Assembly: GCF_024138165.1 (NCBI RefSeq)
Contig: NZ_CP100000.1
Location: 682,001 to 746,000 of the forward strand
Source of the DNA: Halorussus vallis
GTDB taxonomy: Archaea; Halobacteriota; Halobacteria; Halobacteriales; Haladaptataceae
Length of the DNA stretch: 64,000 nt
Direction of reading: 5' to 3'
In this document: one piece after another, positions 8,560 through 17,651 of the stretch
Layout: each line of letters opens with the position of its first letter
Numbering within the stretch: the stretch's first letter is position 1
Notes under the pieces: model-generated
Told to the model about the DNA's origin: nothing
Seen by the model: only the letters and a program-made list of their open reading frames with translations
The model's database searches: none
Position numbers and translations under genes: made by a program

Positions 8560-8687
8560 AATTGAACACGTGGCCGGAAACGAACCTGTCCTTGGTCAGT
8601 TGGATTCCGCCGTGGAACTCTGCCGACGGGCGGTCCCGCCGACCATCGTCCGCGGTCAGATGCCGTAGCCGCGACGACAACGCCGCC

Positions 8688-10154
8688 TCAGGGGAGCATC
8701 TGGTTTCGTAAATCCCGGACGACGCCGCGGGCGTCGAGGCGGATACGCTCGCTCAACATCAGCAGGACGGCGAAGTACGTCGCACCGCCGACGGCGAGCA
8801 CCGCCGCGAGGCGGAGCGCGCCGTGCGCGCCGCCGAGTTCGAGGGTGACGGCGTAGACGACGGCGGTCATCGCGAGCATGGCGACGACCTGTCGGCCCAC
8901 GTCCGCGACCGCGGCGGGCGAAACCGGTTCGTCGAGGAGGTAGAACAGCGTGGCGACGCTCGCGCCGAACGAGAACACCGTGGCCCACGCGACGCCCCAC
9001 GAGTCGTAGAGGTCCGTCAGCGGAATCGCCGTCAGGCCGTACACCGCGATGAGCAGGAACCCGCTCATCGCGTACACCCGCGGCCGGTCGGTGCCGAGGA
9101 AGAACTTCTCCAGGCCCTCGCGGTAGCCGTTCATCAGGTTCGCTATCGCCAGAACCGGAATCAGCGAGTTCGCGAGTCCGACCGCGCCGACCACCGGGAG
9201 GACGGTCGTTCCGGCGGCCGTCCCGTAGAGGGTCAACAGCAGGTCGTTGCCGATTATCGCGCCGCCGCCGACGACCGGGATGGCGAACAGGCCGGCGTAG
9301 GTGAGGATGGCCCCGAGGAGGTAGGTGGTCTCCTCGTCGTTGCCCTCGTCGGCGTGGACCGACACCTGCGGGAGCGCGACCTGCGCGAGCGCCGAGGAGA
9401 ACAGCATCGACGCCTCGGTGAGGGTGAAGACGTTCTTGTAGACGCCGGTCACGCCGGTGCCGACGAACTGGCCCAGCAGGATGTAGTCCGCGTGTTTGAA
9501 CAGTTGACTCGAGACGCTCTGGACGTAGGAGTACTTCGAGTAGTCGAGGAACTCCCGGAACATCGACCGCGAGGGGCGGGCCGGAATCACCCGCGCGAAC
9601 CCGAAGAACGAGACGCAGAAGGTCAGGAACTGACCGACGATGAGCCCCCAGATGAGCCCGTAGACGCCGAATCCGGCGACCACGAGCGCCGCCTGAATCG
9701 GGACGATGAGCGCGTACCGCCCGTTCTCTATCGCGCCGACGAGCGCGACCCGCTGTTTCCCTTCGAGGAACGCCCCCGAGAGGCGGTAGAGCCCCCACGT
9801 GAGCACGCCGAGCGGGACGAGCATCGCCGCCTCGGTGTGGAGGATACCGTTGAGGTACCCCCGGAGGGGTGCGACGACGGCCGTCAGGATTCCGACGCCC
9901 CCGAGGAGTATCAGCGTCGCGCTCGCGAAGTGCCGCGCCTCGGCCCCGCCCTCGCTCACGTTCTTGACCAGCACCGGAAACAGCCCGAACGTCGCGAGGT
10001 TGGCCGCGATCATCTGCATCCCGAGGAAGATGGAGTAGACCCCGATGCCGTCGAAGCCGAGTTCGCGCGTGAAGAAGATGGTCCCGAGGAACCCCAGAAG
10101 CGTCCCCAGGACGTTCGTGACGAACCGCTTGGAGATTTCCGCGCCGACCTTCAT
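8688..10154 (-). CDS. Lipid-linked glycan flippase (MOP/Wzx-like, AglR-type)
   Basis: A 488-residue, very hydrophobic protein with about 12-14 transmembrane segments. It opens with ISKRFVTNVLGTLLGFLGTIFFTRELGFDGIGVYSIF, the typical start of MATE/MurJ-type polysaccharide flippases. In haloarchaeal N-glycosylation loci the AglR-type member of this family is implicated in translocating dolichyl-phosphate-linked sugar. The gene starts 6 bases after the stop of the phosphodiesterase-like gene at 10161-11720, so the two are almost certainly co-transcribed, and it is followed by aglB after 166 bases. The context fits delivery of the lipid-linked glycan to AglB. It could instead act on another polymer, as the substrate cannot be read from sequence. 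Confidence 0.88.
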   Translation of the reverse strand: MKVGAEISKRFVTNVLGTLLGFLGTIFFTRELGFDGIGVYSIFLGMQMIAANLATFGLFPVLVKNVSEGGAEARHFASATLILLGGVGILTAVVAPLRGYLNGILHTEAAMLVPLGVLTWGLYRLSGAFLEGKQRVALVGAIENGRYALIVPIQAALVVAGFGVYGLIWGLIVGQFLTFCVSFFGFARVIPARPSRSMFREFLDYSKYSYVQSVSSQLFKHADYILLGQFVGTGVTGVYKNVFTLTEASMLFSSALAQVALPQVSVHADEGNDEETTYLLGAILTYAGLFAIPVVGGGAIIGNDLLLTLYGTAAGTTVLPVVGAVGLANSLIPVLAIANLMNGYREGLEKFFLGTDRPRVYAMSGFLLIAVYGLTAIPLTDLYDSWGVAWATVFSFGASVATLFYLLDEPVSPAAVADVGRQVVAMLAMTAVVYAVTLELGGAHGALRLAAVLAVGGATYFAVLLMLSERIRLDARGVVRDLRNQMLP

Positions 10155-10160
10155 ACGAGC

Positions 10161-11720
10161 CTACTCCAGGTACCCCAGTTCGCGGAGTCGGTCCTTGACC
10201 TCGCCCTCCTTCTCGTCGTCCCCGACGACGCCGCCGGCGGTGACGGCGTCGGCGCCGACGAACTCGTAGGTTTCGGGTTCGCGTTCGGCGGGGTCGCTCC
10301 CCTCGGCGAACACGTCGAGGACCTCGCCCGTCATCGACTCGGGCAAGCGGTAGCCGAGCGCGTGGAGCACCGTGGGCGCCACGTCGGTGATGGTCGCGCC
10401 CTCGATTTCGCCGGTCCGGAACGAGGGGCCGCGCGCGAGGAAGATGCCCTCGCGAGCGTGGCCGCTGGTGTCGACCTCGAACAGCGGTTCGTCGACGTCG
10501 AACCGCGAGGAGGCGTGGACCTCCGGCGTCTCGATAATCATGGCGAGGTCGGGCGTGTGCGGCCCGCCGCGGTCGAGGCGCTCGAACCGGACGTCGAGGT
10601 CCGCGTCGGCGGCGGCCTCGCGGAGCGCCGACTCCGCGCGACCGCACACCCGGTCGACCTCGGCGGGGTCGTCGGCCAGCGCGTAGACGAGCGTCGTCTT
10701 CTGGCCGACGTCGGCGACGGCCTCGGTGCGGTTCCAGTCGATGCGGCCCTTGCTCAGGGCGTTGTCGAGTCCGAGGTGGTCGCCGGTCGGCACGCCGGTG
10801 AGCGCGCTCTCGGGGACGAGTTTCCGGGCCAGCGTCAGCAGTCCGACCCTGCCGAGAACGTCGCTCGCGACGTCGCGGGCGGTACCCATCGCTTCCTTCT
10901 TGGCGTCGCCGGACTCCGAGAGGGTGACCAGTCCCGCACGGCGAAGGACGAGGTTCGCCGCGAACTTCGCGCGAACCTTCTCGAAGCCGTGGTCGCTCAT
11001 CACGACGAGGTCCTCGTCCTCGTGGGCGTCGAGGAACTCCCCGAGTCGCTCGTCGACGCGCCGGTAGACCTCGAACAGCGGATTGTCCGGGGAGGCTGGC
11101 GGAGTGGCGTCGGGCCCCCAGAAGTGGTGGGCCACACGGTCGGTCGCGCGAATCAGTCCCACCGCGAGGTCCGGGTCCTCCTTTTGGATGAAGTGTTCGA
11201 ACCCCTCGAATCGCTTGTCCACGAGTTCGAGGCTCAGGTCCACGTAGTCGCGCGAGTCGGTCGGCCGGTCGTTGCGAAGTTTGTAGCCGTCGACGAGGTC
11301 GGTGAGTTCGTCCCACCGCTCCGGCGGGTGGGCGTACTCGTCCTTGTACTCGGGGGCGGCGGCGATTATCGTGCCGTCGATGGCCTGCCAGGGGTACGAG
11401 CCCGGGATGTTGAACACGACCGACCGACCGCCCTGGTCGTCGACCGCGTCCCACATCTTGCCGGGGACGAACTCGTCGTGGCTCAGGTCGTTCCGCCGAG
11501 TCTCGCGGTTGAAGTGGGTGAACCCGTACATGTCGAGCGTCGGCGGCGCTCGTCCGGTGGCGAACGCGGGCCACGCGGGGACCGTGATCTCGGGAACCGT
11601 ACTTTCGAGGTCGCCGTGGACGCTCTCGTCCAGCAGGCGCTCGAACGCGGGAAGTTCCCCGGCTTCGACCCACGGCTCGATGAGCGAGAACGTCGCGCCG
11701 TCGAGTCCGAGGAGTATCAT
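10161..11720 (-). CDS. Alkaline-phosphatase-superfamily phosphodiesterase-like protein (AP-1)
   Basis: A 519-residue member of the type I phosphodiesterase/nucleotide pyrophosphatase group. Metal and catalytic positions are visible: D7 in LLGLDGATF, the presumed nucleophile T46 in EITVPAWPAFATG, RATDRVAHHFWG (Asp and His ligands), VVMSDHGF, and the late TDVAPTVLHALGY. No signal peptide or membrane anchor is seen, so it looks cytoplasmic. It ends in RLRELGYLE, a tail shared with its neighbours. A TATA-like element at 11741-11750 lies 26 bases before the ATG. It forms an operon with the flippase. The substrate is unknown; the locus suggests a phosphate- or sulfate-bearing sugar or lipid carrier. 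Confidence 0.85.
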   Translation of the reverse strand: MILLGLDGATFSLIEPWVEAGELPAFERLLDESVHGDLESTVPEITVPAWPAFATGRAPPTLDMYGFTHFNRETRRNDLSHDEFVPGKMWDAVDDQGGRSVVFNIPGSYPWQAIDGTIIAAAPEYKDEYAHPPERWDELTDLVDGYKLRNDRPTDSRDYVDLSLELVDKRFEGFEHFIQKEDPDLAVGLIRATDRVAHHFWGPDATPPASPDNPLFEVYRRVDERLGEFLDAHEDEDLVVMSDHGFEKVRAKFAANLVLRRAGLVTLSESGDAKKEAMGTARDVASDVLGRVGLLTLARKLVPESALTGVPTGDHLGLDNALSKGRIDWNRTEAVADVGQKTTLVYALADDPAEVDRVCGRAESALREAAADADLDVRFERLDRGGPHTPDLAMIIETPEVHASSRFDVDEPLFEVDTSGHAREGIFLARGPSFRTGEIEGATITDVAPTVLHALGYRLPESMTGEVLDVFAEGSDPAEREPETYEFVGADAVTAGGVVGDDEKEGEVKDRLRELGYLE

Positions 11721-11760
11721 GTGCGCCGGGACGGGGTCGACCGCTAAAAGGGGTTTGGTC

Positions 11761-13362
11761 CTACTCCAGGTAGCCCAGGTCCGAGAGCCGCCGAGCCACG
11801 TCGCCGTCCTCGGTCGACTGCTGGGCCGCCGGTTCGTACTCGGGGTAGGCCGTCGGTTCGACCGAGTCGACGGCCGCCAGCGTCTCGCCGTCCATCTCCT
11901 CGTCGGGGGCGACGCCCAGCGTCGACAGCACCGTCGGCGCGACGTCGAACAGGTGCGCGCCCGAGAGGTCGGCGTCCGGAGAGACGCCCTCGCCGGCGAC
12001 GGCGACGACGCCCTCCAGTTTGTGGTTCCACGGTTCGGGGTCGCCGAACCGCTCGCCGACCAGCGCCGACAGCGAGTGGTCGAAGTCGGCGGGAATCGCC
12101 AGCACGTCGACCGCCTCGTCGGCGTAGGGGCCGCTGATGTGCTCCTCGCGCGGGACGACCTCGTCGAAGACGGGGCGTCCCTCGGGCGTGGTCGCGGTCG
12201 TCAACAGCGAGATGATCTCGTCGCGGACGCCCTCGTACTCGCTCTCGGGAACCACGCCGTCGGGGTCGCGACCCTCGACGTTCAACCGCACGCCCAGTTC
12301 GGACGGCGAGCGCAGGTACGCCTTCGACCGGCGGAAGTCCACGGCGTCGCTGGCGGCGAACACCGCACTCACGGGCACGTGTCTTCCGACGAACTCGGCG
12401 AGGCCGAGCCGTTCGAGCGCGGCCTTGCCCCGCTGGTAGGTCAGGCCGAATCGGGCGGCGGTCGTGGCGATTCGTTCGAGGAGGTCCGTCTCCGAATCGC
12501 CCCGGCCGTCCTCGGTCAGTCGCTCGTCCTTTATCTGGAACCACGAGGGGACGCCTTGGCCCTCGGTCGTCGTCTCGACCGCGCCCGCATCGCGCAGGAA
12601 CTGGTTAATTCGAAACTCGTAGCCGTCGTACTCGCCCATGCCGTGGTCACTGGCGACGACCACGGTGTCCGGGTCGCACTCGTCGAGAATCATTCCGACT
12701 TGCTCGTCGACGCGCCGGTAGACCCGCCGGACCTTCTCGTTGTCGCCGGGGAAGTCGTGGAACACCGCGTCGGTCTTCTGGAACTGGACGAACCCGAAGT
12801 CGGGGTCGGACTCCTCGGCGAGGTACCGGAACGCCTTCCCCCGCATCTCGGTGAGTTCGAGGTAGTCTTCGAACTTCGCGTCGCCCGCCCGCTCGTCGGT
12901 TTCGCGGCGAGCGTACACGCGGTAGTCGCCGACGGCCTCGCGCACGTCGTCCAGGACGCCCGCGGGGTGACACGGCGGATTCTCGGGGGCGAGATAGCCG
13001 GGGATGACGGCGCCGTCTATCTCTGGCGGCGGACTCGTCACGGGCGCGTTGACGACGACGCTCGTCAGTCCTGCCTCGTCGAGGTACTCCCAGAGGGTTC
13101 GCCGTCGGACGTCGGTCGCGTTGACGATGTCCCAGTCGTAGCCGTCGAACCGCAGGAAGTCGAAGACGCCGTGCTTGCCGGGGTTCGTCCCGGTGTACAG
13201 CGACGGCCACGCGCTCGCGGTCCACGGCGGAATCTGGGATTCGAGGGGACCGGCCGCGCCCTCCTCGAAGAGCGACCGGAGGTGCGGCAGTTCGTCGTCC
13301 TCGAAGAGCGGTCGGAGGACCGGAAAACAGGCCGCGTCGAGTCCGACCAGTAGCGTCTGCAT
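11761..13362 (-). CDS. Alkaline-phosphatase-superfamily phosphodiesterase-like protein (AP-2)
   Basis: A 533-residue paralogue of AP-1 and AP-3. It has D9 (LLVGLDAAC), the likely nucleophile T48 in PPWTASAWPSLYTG, the conserved NPGKHGVFDFLRF stretch, FQKTDAVFHDF, VVASDHGMGEYDGYEF and a C-terminal DVAPTVLSTLG. It ends in RRLSDLGYLE. The start at 13362 (MQTLLVGLD) is chosen because homologues begin at this motif and because a TATA-like GCTTTAAGC (13386-13394) lies 28 bases upstream; the open frame extends further but only as low-quality arginine-rich sequence. No signal peptide is seen. Its stop lies 40 bases before the start of AP-1. The substrate is unknown. Confidence 0.85.
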   Translation of the reverse strand: MQTLLVGLDAACFPVLRPLFEDDELPHLRSLFEEGAAGPLESQIPPWTASAWPSLYTGTNPGKHGVFDFLRFDGYDWDIVNATDVRRRTLWEYLDEAGLTSVVVNAPVTSPPPEIDGAVIPGYLAPENPPCHPAGVLDDVREAVGDYRVYARRETDERAGDAKFEDYLELTEMRGKAFRYLAEESDPDFGFVQFQKTDAVFHDFPGDNEKVRRVYRRVDEQVGMILDECDPDTVVVASDHGMGEYDGYEFRINQFLRDAGAVETTTEGQGVPSWFQIKDERLTEDGRGDSETDLLERIATTAARFGLTYQRGKAALERLGLAEFVGRHVPVSAVFAASDAVDFRRSKAYLRSPSELGVRLNVEGRDPDGVVPESEYEGVRDEIISLLTTATTPEGRPVFDEVVPREEHISGPYADEAVDVLAIPADFDHSLSALVGERFGDPEPWNHKLEGVVAVAGEGVSPDADLSGAHLFDVAPTVLSTLGVAPDEEMDGETLAAVDSVEPTAYPEYEPAAQQSTEDGDVARRLSDLGYLE

Positions 13363-13432
13363 GTCTGGGTCCAACCGACGAAACCGCTTAAAGCTGCTTT
13401 TCCTCCGTCGCCGCGGCGGTTCGCGGGCGTCG

Positions 13433-14896
13433 CTATTCGAGGTATCCCAGTTGGCGGAGGTTCCGCTCGACCCCCTCGCTGTAATCGGCGTCGCCGTCGC
13501 CGCCGGCGCCGTCGAACTCCGCGCCGAGCGTCGAGACGAGGCGGTCGCGGAGGTCCTCGACCACCGCCGGGTCGGGGTCGTCCACGACCGTCTCGCCGGG
13601 GAGTTCGTAGAGGCGTTCGCTCCCGTCCGACCGCAGTTCGAACCGGTACTCCTCGGTGCGGACCGACTTCCGGCCGAGTTCGAACTCCCGGCGCGTGGCG
13701 GCCGACACCTCGGCGGCGGCCTCCCGGTCGGCGAGGTCCGAAGGCGCTTCCGCGGCGAAGACGGCGTCGCGGCGCTCGTCGCCGAACAGTGAGTGCCCGC
13801 GCGTCTCCGGTGCGTCGAGGTCGCAGAGGTCACAGAGCGTCGCGAACACGTCGACGTGAGAGACGAGGTCGTCGCGGCGCTCGCCGGCGGGGACGCCCGG
13901 ACCGGCGACGACGAACGGGACGCGCGTCAGTTCGTCGTAGAGGAAGTTGCCGTGGTAGAGTCCGCCGTGTTCGCCAAAGAGTTCCCCGTGGTCCGAGGTG
14001 AGGACGACGACGGTGTCCTCCAGCAGTCCCTCGCGCTCGAACCACTCGAAGAAGGCGTCGAGTCTATCGTCGAGGTACGCGAGCGACGCCGCGTACCACG
14101 CCTTGAGCGCGTCGAGTTCGGTGGCCGAGAGCGATTCGCGGTCCTCGAAGTACCGCATGGCGATACTGACCGACCCGGCCCCGTCGGCCGCCGCGAACAG
14201 TCGGTCGTCGTCCACGTCGTCGTGGTCGAATCGCCCCGGTGAGTCGAGCAACTCCTCGACCAGCGGAACCGCGGGTCGGGAGAGTTCGGGCGTCGCGGCC
14301 CGCTTGTACGGCCGCGGCGGGTCGTAGGGCGCGTGGACGGTCGTCACGTTCGCCATCGCGAAGAAGGGCTCGGCGGAACCGCCGAGCCAGTCGCGCAGGC
14401 GGTCGAACTTGATTTCGGTGTAGTAGTCGTTGCCCCGCCGGAGGAGTCGCAGGAAGTCGTTCCTGACGAGCGGGTCGGTCACCAGTTGCCGGAAGAACGC
14501 CGGCGACGGCCGCTCGGCCACTTCCTCGTACACCTCGTAGTACTCCTCGAAGCCGCGGTCGAGTCCGGTCGCCGAACCCATCTTGGCCGGGCCGGGGATG
14601 CCGTAGGTTCGGTAGCCGCGGTCGGCGAACCACTCCGCGAGCAGCGGGACCGACTCGGGCATGGTCGGCCACGCGCCCTCGAATCCGGTTTCGGGCGGGT
14701 AGAGCCCGGAGAACAGGGTTCCGTGGGAGGGCGGCGTCCACGGGCCGACCGCGAAGGCGTTCTCGAAGACGGTCCCGCGGTCGGCCACCCGGTCGAAGGT
14801 CGGCGTCTTCACGGGGAACGCCCCTTCGTAACAGGTGAGCGCGTCGGCGCGGAGTGTGTCGAAGACGAGAAGCAGGACGTTCGGGCGGTCGGGCAT
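13433..14896 (-). CDS. Sulfatase-fold protein with Thr at the nucleophile position (S-1)
   Basis: A 487-residue sulfatase-fold protein. Metal ligands are visible in LLLVFDTLRADAL (D13) and in VVLTSDHGELFGEHGGLYHG, followed by RVPFVVAGPG. The nucleophile region reads PWTPPSHGTLFSGLYP, with T54 where formylglycine sulfatases have the Cys or Ser of C/S-X-P-X-R; the Arg is also missing. It is therefore more likely a phosphatase, phosphodiesterase or phosphotransferase than a formylglycine sulfatase. It ends in NLRQLGYLE. No signal peptide is evident. The promoter is divergent from the GT4 gene at 14987, with a TATA-like ATAAATGC at 14921-14928. Automated annotation would probably call it sulfatase. 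Confidence 0.82.
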   Translation of the reverse strand: MPDRPNVLLLVFDTLRADALTCYEGAFPVKTPTFDRVADRGTVFENAFAVGPWTPPSHGTLFSGLYPPETGFEGAWPTMPESVPLLAEWFADRGYRTYGIPGPAKMGSATGLDRGFEEYYEVYEEVAERPSPAFFRQLVTDPLVRNDFLRLLRRGNDYYTEIKFDRLRDWLGGSAEPFFAMANVTTVHAPYDPPRPYKRAATPELSRPAVPLVEELLDSPGRFDHDDVDDDRLFAAADGAGSVSIAMRYFEDRESLSATELDALKAWYAASLAYLDDRLDAFFEWFEREGLLEDTVVVLTSDHGELFGEHGGLYHGNFLYDELTRVPFVVAGPGVPAGERRDDLVSHVDVFATLCDLCDLDAPETRGHSLFGDERRDAVFAAEAPSDLADREAAAEVSAATRREFELGRKSVRTEEYRFELRSDGSERLYELPGETVVDDPDPAVVEDLRDRLVSTLGAEFDGAGGDGDADYSEGVERNLRQLGYLE

Positions 14897-14986
14897 ACTC
14901 GTTTCGAGGTCCTCCGGAGAATAAATGCTTTAGCTTCGCCGCCGTCGAACGGGGGTTTTAAACGGTCTGCGGCCGCCCCCACCGAC
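14897..14986. promoter_or_regulatory. Divergent promoter between S-1 and the GT4 gene
   Basis: A 90-base intergenic region with a TATA-like element for each side: 14921-14928 for the leftward gene (about 27 bases before its ATG) and TTTTAAA at 14956-14962 for the rightward gene (about 28 bases before its ATG). Both spacings predict leaderless or near-leaderless messages. Confidence 0.6.
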
Positions 14987-16021
14987 ATGGACCCCGACGC
15001 CGTCCGCGTGGCGATGCTCCACCAGGACCCGCACCCGGCCCACCGCGGTTTCGCCGAGGCGGTCGGCGCCGACCTCGTCGACTACCACCGCCTCGGCGCG
15101 GGACCGTTCGAGGGTACCGTGGCCGAGGACGCCCTCAACGGTCTGGCGTACCCGAACTACGACGTCTACCTCGTGGAGGGGTCGCGGCCGCTGTACGCCG
15201 CGCTCGCCCGTCGGTTCACCCGCGGGGGGAAGTTGGTCTACCTCTGTGCCGACCACGGCCTCTACGAACTCGGCAGCGCCGACTTCGAGGGCGACTCGCT
15301 CGCGAAATCCCTCGTCGGGAAGTTCGGCACCCCGGCGGTCAGAGCGGTCGGCCGCCGCGGCATCGACGGCGTCGTCGCGGTTTCGGAGTTCGCCGCGGAG
15401 TTCACACGCCCGGTCGTCGGTCCCGACGCGCCGATAGAGGTCGCCCACCCGTTCATCCAACCGGAGAACTACGAGGCGCTCGGCGACGCGGACCCCGACC
15501 TCGACTCGAACGTCGCGGTGACGGTCGCTCGCCCGTGGCGGTACAAGGGCGTCGACATGCTGGTCGAAGCGTGGCCCCGCGTCCGCGAGGAGTTCCCCGA
15601 CGCCGAACTCCACGTCGTCGGCGGCGGCCACCCCGAGTCGTACGGCGAGACGCCGGGCGTCAGAGTTCGGGGCTACGTCGAGGATCTCGCCGACGCGTTC
15701 GCCCCGGCGTCGCTGTTCGTTCAACCCTCGCGGATGGACACCTTCCCCGTCAGCACCCTCGAAGCCATGCGGGCCGGACTGCCGCCGCTGGTCACCCGAA
15801 CGACCGGGACGCGCTCGGAGGCGCGGGAGATCGACGAGTCGCTCGTCGTCGAAACCAACACCTACGCGCTCTCCCGCGGCGTCCGGGAGTACTTCCACCG
15901 TGACGCCGACGAACGCCGCGAGTTCGCCGACCGCGCTCGCGAACGCGGCGCTCGGTTCGACCCCGCCTCGCGGAAGGCGGCGTTCCGCAAGGCGTTCCGG
16001 CGAGTTCTCAAAGCACTTTAA
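14987..16021 (+). CDS. GT4-family glycosyltransferase
   Basis: A 344-residue GT-B fold glycosyltransferase. The C-terminal half has the usual GT4 donor-site layout: VTVARPWRYKGVDMLVEAWP, then ELHVVGGGHPE, and the donor loop PSRMDTFPVSTLEAMRAGLPPLV, in which Asp replaces the first Glu of the E-X7-E motif. The start at 14987 (MDPDAVRVAMLHQDPHPAH) is chosen over a long upstream in-frame extension that runs antisense to gene S-1. It begins 90 bases from the divergent S-1 gene and is followed 24 bases later by AP-3, whose TATA box overlaps the end of this gene. It probably adds an internal sugar of the surface glycan; donor and linkage are unknown. Confidence 0.87.
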   Translation: MDPDAVRVAMLHQDPHPAHRGFAEAVGADLVDYHRLGAGPFEGTVAEDALNGLAYPNYDVYLVEGSRPLYAALARRFTRGGKLVYLCADHGLYELGSADFEGDSLAKSLVGKFGTPAVRAVGRRGIDGVVAVSEFAAEFTRPVVGPDAPIEVAHPFIQPENYEALGDADPDLDSNVAVTVARPWRYKGVDMLVEAWPRVREEFPDAELHVVGGGHPESYGETPGVRVRGYVEDLADAFAPASLFVQPSRMDTFPVSTLEAMRAGLPPLVTRTTGTRSEAREIDESLVVETNTYALSRGVREYFHRDADERREFADRARERGARFDPASRKAAFRKAFRRVLKAL

Positions 16022-16045
16022 TCTCGGCGGGGCGAGTACCCGCAC

Positions 16046-17602
16046 ATGACCGTCTACGTCGTCGGCCTCGACGGGGCCGACTGGTCGCTGCTGCGGCCCT
16101 GGGCCGAGGAGGGCCACCTCCCGGCGTTCGCCCGCGTGCTCGACGGCGGCGTCGCGGGCGACCTCCGGAGCACCCTCCCGCCGGTCACCTTCCCGGCGTG
16201 GAAGTGCTACTCGACGGGCAAGACCCCCGGCAAACTCGGCGTCTACGAGTGGTTCGCCTACGACCGCGCGACGAACGAGATATCGGCCAACGACGCGAGC
16301 GACTTTCGCTCCCGGGAGTACTGGGACGTCCTGGCCGAGAGCGGCCGGCGAGCGGGCGTGGTCAACATGCCGACCACGCATCCGCCGAAGATGGACGCCG
16401 ACGCCCCCGAAGGCGTCCTCACTATCGCCGGGAGTCCCGCGAGCGAGCGCAAGCGGTTCACCAGCCCCGAGTCGCTGAAGGACGAACTGCTGGCCGAGAT
16501 TCCCGACTACCGGGTCAAGCCCGACCTCGTGCTCGACCAGGCGACCCCCGACGAACTGGTCGCGGAGGCCCGGTCGCTGTTCGAACAGCGGTTCGCGGCG
16601 GCGACGTGGCTCGCCGACGAGAAGGACTGCGACCTCGTCCACACCACGCTCTTCGCGACCGACACCCTCCAGCACCGGCTCTGGGACCGCCCGGAGAAGC
16701 TTCGCGCGGCGTACGAGCGCGTCGACGAACTCCTCGGGGACCTGCTGGACCGCGACGACGCCGAGGCCGTCTTCCTGATGAGCGACCACGGCTTCACCGG
16801 AATCGACGAGATCTTCCTCGTCAACCAGTGGTTGCTCGAACGCGGCGACCTCGCGGTCGAGGAGTCCGAGTCCCGGGACCTGCTGGCGACCATCGGATTG
16901 ACCGAGGAGCGACTGAAGCGACTGGTCGGCGAACTCGGCCTCGTCGGCCTCGCCCAGTCGCTCGTCCCCGAGTCCGTCCAGCGGTTCTTCCCGAGCGAGA
17001 GCGGCCGCGTGGCGATTCAGGACGCCGCCATCGACTGGTCGCGGACGAAGGCGGTTTCGCTCGGTCGCGGTCCGGTGTACGTCAACCGCGGCGCCTTCCC
17101 GGACGAGGCGGCGGCCGACGAGTACGCCGCGGCCCTCGCGGCCGACCTCGAATCGCTCGAAACGCCGGCGGGCGACCCCGTAGTCGCGGAGGTTCACGAC
17201 CCCGCCGAAATCTACACCGGCGACCGCGCGCGCGGCCCGGACCTGGTGGTCGAGTACGCCACCGGCGTCGACGCGCCGGAAGCCATCGGCGGAGGCGTCT
17301 TCGGCGAGACGACCGAGTGGCTGGCGACCCACCGCCGGTCGGGCGTGTTCGCCGCGCTGGGCGACGGCGTCGGAACCGGAACCGCCGACCTCGACCTCTA
17401 CGACCTCGCGCCGACCCTGCTCCACTACCTCGGGGCGGCGGTCCCGGAGGACGTCGACGGCGAGGTGCGCCGCGACGCGCTGGCCGGCGAGGCAGCCGAG
17501 CGCGACGTCGAGTACGGCCCGCCGACGGCGACCGAAGCGGCCGGGGCGGGCGCCGGCGAGGAAGTCGAGGACACGCTGCGCGAGTTGGGGTATCTGGAGT
17601 GA
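16046..17602 (+). CDS. Alkaline-phosphatase-superfamily phosphodiesterase-like protein (AP-3)
   Basis: A 518-residue paralogue of AP-1 and AP-2, closely matching their N-terminus: VVGLDGADWSLLRPW with D9, the probable nucleophile T48 in PPVTFPAWKCYSTG, then KTPGKLGVYEWFAYD. Later motifs are FATDTLQHRLWDRPE, VFLMSDHGFTG and DLAPTLLHYLG. It ends in TLRELGYLE. A CTTTAATC at 16016-16023 lies about 27 bases before the ATG, so the message is probably leaderless. No secretion signal is seen. Transcription is in the same direction as the GT4 gene. It may act on a nucleotide-sugar, dolichyl-linked or phosphoglycan substrate; none can be chosen from sequence. Confidence 0.85.
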   Translation: MTVYVVGLDGADWSLLRPWAEEGHLPAFARVLDGGVAGDLRSTLPPVTFPAWKCYSTGKTPGKLGVYEWFAYDRATNEISANDASDFRSREYWDVLAESGRRAGVVNMPTTHPPKMDADAPEGVLTIAGSPASERKRFTSPESLKDELLAEIPDYRVKPDLVLDQATPDELVAEARSLFEQRFAAATWLADEKDCDLVHTTLFATDTLQHRLWDRPEKLRAAYERVDELLGDLLDRDDAEAVFLMSDHGFTGIDEIFLVNQWLLERGDLAVEESESRDLLATIGLTEERLKRLVGELGLVGLAQSLVPESVQRFFPSESGRVAIQDAAIDWSRTKAVSLGRGPVYVNRGAFPDEAAADEYAAALAADLESLETPAGDPVVAEVHDPAEIYTGDRARGPDLVVEYATGVDAPEAIGGGVFGETTEWLATHRRSGVFAALGDGVGTGTADLDLYDLAPTLLHYLGAAVPEDVDGEVRRDALAGEAAERDVEYGPPTATEAAGAGAGEEVEDTLRELGYLE

Positions 17603-17651
17603 TTCGACATACCCAAATAGTAGCCCGAGCACCACTCGCGGTGAGATTCGA

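Noticed and set aside
8656-11747. Long open frames opposite the flippase and AP-1 genes (about 1000 codons on each strand).
   Set aside because: They are rich in Arg/Pro/Gly or in His/Arg/Val, lack recognisable motifs and lie antisense or out of frame to well-supported genes. In GC-rich haloarchaeal DNA such frames arise because stop codons are rare.
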